DNA of 34,628 bases. Origin: an uncultured Colwellia sp. Its GTDB lineage: Bacteria > Pseudomonadota > Gammaproteobacteria > Enterobacterales > Alteromonadaceae. The position numbers and the translations under genes were made by a program. Below the pieces are notes generated by a model that saw nothing but the letters and a program-made list of their open reading frames with translations, had not been told where the DNA came from and did not search any database. Positions 32,402-34,628 of this stretch are shown here, piece after piece (positions within the stretch are counted from its first letter, which is position 1; each line of letters opens with the position of its first letter). The stretch is from positions 1 to 34,628 of the forward strand of contig CAJXPG010000028.1 in NCBI GenBank assembly GCA_913057925.1. The letters are read 5' to 3'.

Positions 32402-33433
32402 ATGAAAAAAACGCTAGCCATGCTAACGGGTATACTCCTGTCTGCACACTCCAATACCTTACTAGCCAAAGAGGTTCCATTTGCTATCGCTATTCACGGT
32501 GGCGCTGGGACCATCAAAAAAGAGCGCTTCACTCCAGAAAAAGAAGCGGCTTATCGTGCTAAATTACAAGAATCTGTTGAAGCAGGTTATGCCATTCTTG
32601 AAAACGGCGGTACAAGTTTAGATGCATTAACCGCTTCGATAAATATTCTAGAAAACTCACCATTTTTTAATGCCGGTAAAGGTGCGGTCTATACCCATGA
32701 TGAAACCCATGAAATGGATGCTTCTATCATGGAAGGGAAAAATCGTCAGGCAGGTGCTGTTGCTGGTGTAAAACATATTGAAAACCCTATTGATTTAGCC
32801 CGTTTGGTGATGGATGAATCTGTCCATGTGATGCTAAGTGGTGATGGCGCAGAAACCTTTGCTCAAAGCCAAGGCATTAAATTAGTTAGCAATAACATCT
32901 TTGATACCGAACATAGATATAAGTCTTTGCAACGCGCTAAAGCTAAAATGAAAAAAGCCAAAGAGACCAATAAAGATTATCAAGCGGCTCATCAGTCATT
33001 AGCGGTTGAATATAAAGTTGGCACTGTCGGCGCTGTTGCACTTGATAAATATGGCAATATTGCTGCTGGTACCTCAACAGGCGGTATGACCAATAAACGC
33101 TTTGGTCGTATTGGTGATGCGCCTGTTATTGGTGCTGGCACCTTTGCTGATAATGCTTCCTGCGCTGTTTCTGCGACAGGGCATGGTGAATATTTTATTC
33201 GCTATAACGTCGCTGCTGATATTTGTGCCAGAGTGCAATACCAAGGCAAAACTATTGAACAAGCGGGTAATGAAGTGATTCATGATGTACTTAAACCTGT
33301 TGGAGGCACTGGTGGGGTTATTATTATTGATGCCAAAGGTAATATTAGCTTACCGTTTAATACCAAAGGCATGTATCGAGCGAGTAAAGCTTCCGGTCAA
33401 AAGACCTACGTTGGTATTTTTAAAGACGACTAG
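32402..33433 (+). CDS. Exported isoaspartyl peptidase / L-asparaginase (Ntn hydrolase)
   Basis: N-terminal-nucleophile hydrolase of the plant-type asparaginase family, cleaving isoaspartyl dipeptides and asparagine. The 343-residue precursor has a Sec signal peptide ending near NTLLAKE, so it is probably periplasmic. IAIHGGAGTI opens the mature protein and NAGKGAVYTHD follows. Self-cleavage is expected at VG-TVGAVALD before Thr208, the catalytic nucleophile, with downstream GTSTGGMTNKRFGRIGDAP and SATGHGE. All key residues are present. A ribosome site AAGGGA lies upstream. It follows an NhaC-type transporter on the same strand, 155 bp apart, forming a second periplasmic amide-degrading module besides porin-glutaminase. 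Confidence 0.93.
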   Translation: MKKTLAMLTGILLSAHSNTLLAKEVPFAIAIHGGAGTIKKERFTPEKEAAYRAKLQESVEAGYAILENGGTSLDALTASINILENSPFFNAGKGAVYTHDETHEMDASIMEGKNRQAGAVAGVKHIENPIDLARLVMDESVHVMLSGDGAETFAQSQGIKLVSNNIFDTEHRYKSLQRAKAKMKKAKETNKDYQAAHQSLAVEYKVGTVGAVALDKYGNIAAGTSTGGMTNKRFGRIGDAPVIGAGTFADNASCAVSATGHGEYFIRYNVAADICARVQYQGKTIEQAGNEVIHDVLKPVGGTGGVIIIDAKGNISLPFNTKGMYRASKASGQKTYVGIFKDD

Positions 33434-33521
33434 TCGACACTGTTTAAAATATTAACTGCTGTAAAAACAATTATTTGTTTGACTGAATATAAGTGGTTAT
33501 AAGATGTCACTATTTGTTTTA

Positions 33522-33535
33522 TTGATCTAGATCAA
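33522..33535 (+). promoter_or_regulatory. Perfect FNR-type box upstream of a 41-residue gene
   Basis: TTGAT-CTAG-ATCAA is an exact 14-bp palindrome matching the FNR/ANR consensus at all ten defined bases. It lies 81 bases before ATG 33617. A -10-like TAGAAT at 33566-33571 is 40 bp away centre to centre, not the usual 31-32 for class II, so the promoter geometry is unclear. Confidence 0.8.
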
Positions 33536-33616
33536 GTTTTTCTGTCTATAGCGGCAAAGATCGGCTAGAATGCGCGCCTTATTTAGTTGATTAATCGCTG
33601 TACAGGAAACTAGACC

Positions 33617-33742
33617 ATGTCTCACCACGAAGAAGATTTTAAAGATACAACCTCTACAATTAATATCGTAGCTATGCTTGGTGCATTAGTTGCTTTACCT
33701 TTGTTGCCAATGTTAATGGGCTGGTTCACGTTATTACGTTAA
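33617..33742 (+). CDS. Small membrane protein, 41 residues, FNR-linked
   Basis: A short gene encoding an acidic N-terminus (MSHHEEDFKDTTST) and one transmembrane helix (INIVAMLGALVALPLLPMLMG), ending WFTLLR. The ribosome site AGGA lies nine bases before ATG 33617. A perfect FNR-type box upstream and a clear terminator downstream bracket it, supporting a real single-gene unit. The composition is like small subunits of membrane respiratory complexes (CydX, CcoQ), but I recognise no family. Two neighbouring histidines at positions 3-4 face the N-terminal side. Function unknown; a link to low-oxygen respiration is inferred only from the box. Confidence 0.75.
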   Translation: MSHHEEDFKDTTSTINIVAMLGALVALPLLPMLMGWFTLLR

Positions 33743-33760
33743 TCAAAAAGTAAAAAATTC

Positions 33761-33808
33761 TCATCGCCATTTGCGATGAATTGAAAAGGAGCATTAGCTC
33801 CTTTTTTT
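33761..33808 (+). terminator. Tandem hairpins and terminator after the 41-residue gene
   Basis: The first hairpin pairs TCATCGC (33761-33767) with GCGATGA (33773-33779). The second is a strong terminator: AAAAGGAGC (33784-33792) with GCTCCTTTT (33797-33805), loop ATTA, T-run to 33808. Confidence 0.92.
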
Positions 33809-34020
33809 ATGCTTTTTTTCAGTCTTAACCAATCCAAGCTTGGTATAAGAGCCCCTATACTTGCTGTACGCTCACGTCTATTGGATAACTCAATTCAGTA
33901 TTCTTTGAGTTCACCTTTTACAACAATAAAACTTTTTACATAAAGTTGCTCGCCTTAAACACGTTAAGCGAATATCATAGGTTATTGCTGTAATTTTTAA
34001 TTTTTTAATAGGTTGTAGCT

Positions 34021-34585
34021 ATGGTTAAGTTACGTGATTTGGAGTATTTGTCTGCCATTGATGAGCACAAGCATTTTGGTAAAGCCGCGCAAGCGTGTTT
34101 TGTCAGCCAGCCGACATTAAGTGGTCAGCTAATGAAGCTTGAAGAACAATTGGGGTTACAGCTTGTTGAGCGACACCGCCGTAATGTGATGCTAACCCCT
34201 GCTGGCGAACAGCTGGTTAAAGAAGCGCGTAAAGTACTGCAAGCAGCTAATGAATTTGAATCGTCAGCTAAAGCATTATTAGATCCATTGGCAGGAGACT
34301 TACATCTCGGCTTGATTCCGACTTTAGCACCTTATTTACTGCCGCATATTATGGCTGATTTAAACAAGGGCTTGCCTAATATCAACTTCTTTCTGCATGA
34401 AAACCAAACCAAAGTGTTATTGCAGCAGCTAGATGAAGGTAAGCTTGATGTACTTATTTTGCCTTACCTTGATGAAATGGAAAAATTTGAATCTTATCAA
34501 CTTTTTGATGAACCGCTAGTTTTGGCAACACCTAAAGAACACGCCTTGGCAGATAAGCAAAACTTATCTCTTAGCGACCTACACG
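34021..34585 (+). CDS. oxyR: OxyR peroxide-sensing LysR-type regulator (3' end missing)
   Basis: LysR-family regulator that activates peroxide defence genes when oxidised by H2O2. The 188 visible codons cover the winged helix (KLRDLEYLSAIDEHKHF, SQPTLSGQLMKLEEQLG) and most of the first effector lobe (LGLIPTLAPYLLPHIM, DEGKLDVLILP, LFDEPLVLATPKEH), closely following E. coli OxyR. The frame is real up to 34584 and is then replaced by adapter, so truncation is artificial. The redox cysteines (Cys199 and Cys208 in E. coli) lie beyond the break and cannot be checked. AGG eight bases upstream supports ATG 34021. Confidence 0.93.
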
Positions 34586-34628
34586 CTGTCTCTTATACAC
34601 ATCTGACGCTGCCGACGATCTACTCTGT
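34586..34628 (-). other. Nextera/Tn5 adapter and i5 index (artificial sequence)
   Basis: From 34586 the sequence is the reverse complement of the Nextera mosaic end (CTGTCTCTTATACACATCT) and Read 1 adapter to 34618. TCTACTCT (34619-34626) follows, the reverse complement of AGAGTAGA, which I recall as the S504/N504 i5 index. GT then begins the P5 sequence. Not genomic. Confidence 0.97.

Noticed and set aside
31..34585. tRNA, rRNA, prophage, integrase or toxin-antitoxin genes
   Set aside because: I looked for tRNA cloverleaf text, rRNA segments, integrase motifs and paired small toxin/antitoxin frames and saw none.
34021..34628. oxyR as a truncated pseudogene
   Set aside because: The frame is intact up to the adapter junction at 34586; the break is a library artefact.

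Overview
The window is an assembled contig of low-GC DNA from a marine gammaproteobacterium, most like Alteromonadales of the Colwelliaceae (Colwellia/Thalassotalea type). That placement rests on the sequence style of murB-birA-coaX, tyrS/M23 peptidase/anmK and nosRZDFYL, and on a GlyGly-CTERM protein; it is inference, not a database match. Both ends are untrimmed Nextera (Tn5) adapter, so genomic DNA runs only from about 31 to 34585 and the last gene, oxyR, is cut artificially.

Layout. 46-1701: acuR-acuI, a TetR repressor and an acryloyl-CoA reductase (acrylate/DMSP metabolism) with a perfect operator dyad between them. 1846-4206: a large surface lipoprotein with five 35-residue calcium-binding repeats and a GlyGly-CTERM tail. 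4262-4930: nitroreductase. 5050-7839: overlapping murB-birA-coaX. 7901-10279: mtnN, a CobD/CbiB-like membrane protein and a TRIC-type channel. 10298-11975 (minus): plsC, an RraB-like protein and a DUF4136 lipoprotein. 12186-13064: TraB/GumN-family protein.

13181-22553 (minus) is a complete nitrous oxide reductase locus in two units. nosRZ starts from an FNR-type promoter and ends at a strong terminator after nosZ. nosDFYL has its own FNR-type promoter and translationally coupled genes. Between the units sit an opposite-strand solute-binding-like protein and a 191-bp sequence present twice, each copy holding a MITE-like hairpin core. Divergent from nosR is an unrecognised 142-residue protein.

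23337-33433 holds two exported amide-hydrolysis modules: DcaP-like porin with periplasmic glutaminase (minus), and NhaC-type antiporter with exported isoaspartyl peptidase/asparaginase (plus). Housekeeping genes tyrS, an M23 endopeptidase and anmK lie between them. At the right end a perfect FNR palindrome precedes a 41-residue membrane protein of unknown function, followed by oxyR.

Together the locus suggests a facultatively anaerobic marine heterotroph that respires N2O when oxygen falls and scavenges glutamine and asparagine-type substrates in the periplasm. The least explained items are the FNR-box microprotein, the nosR-divergent protein, the dyad over the nosR start site and the duplicated element downstream of nosZ.
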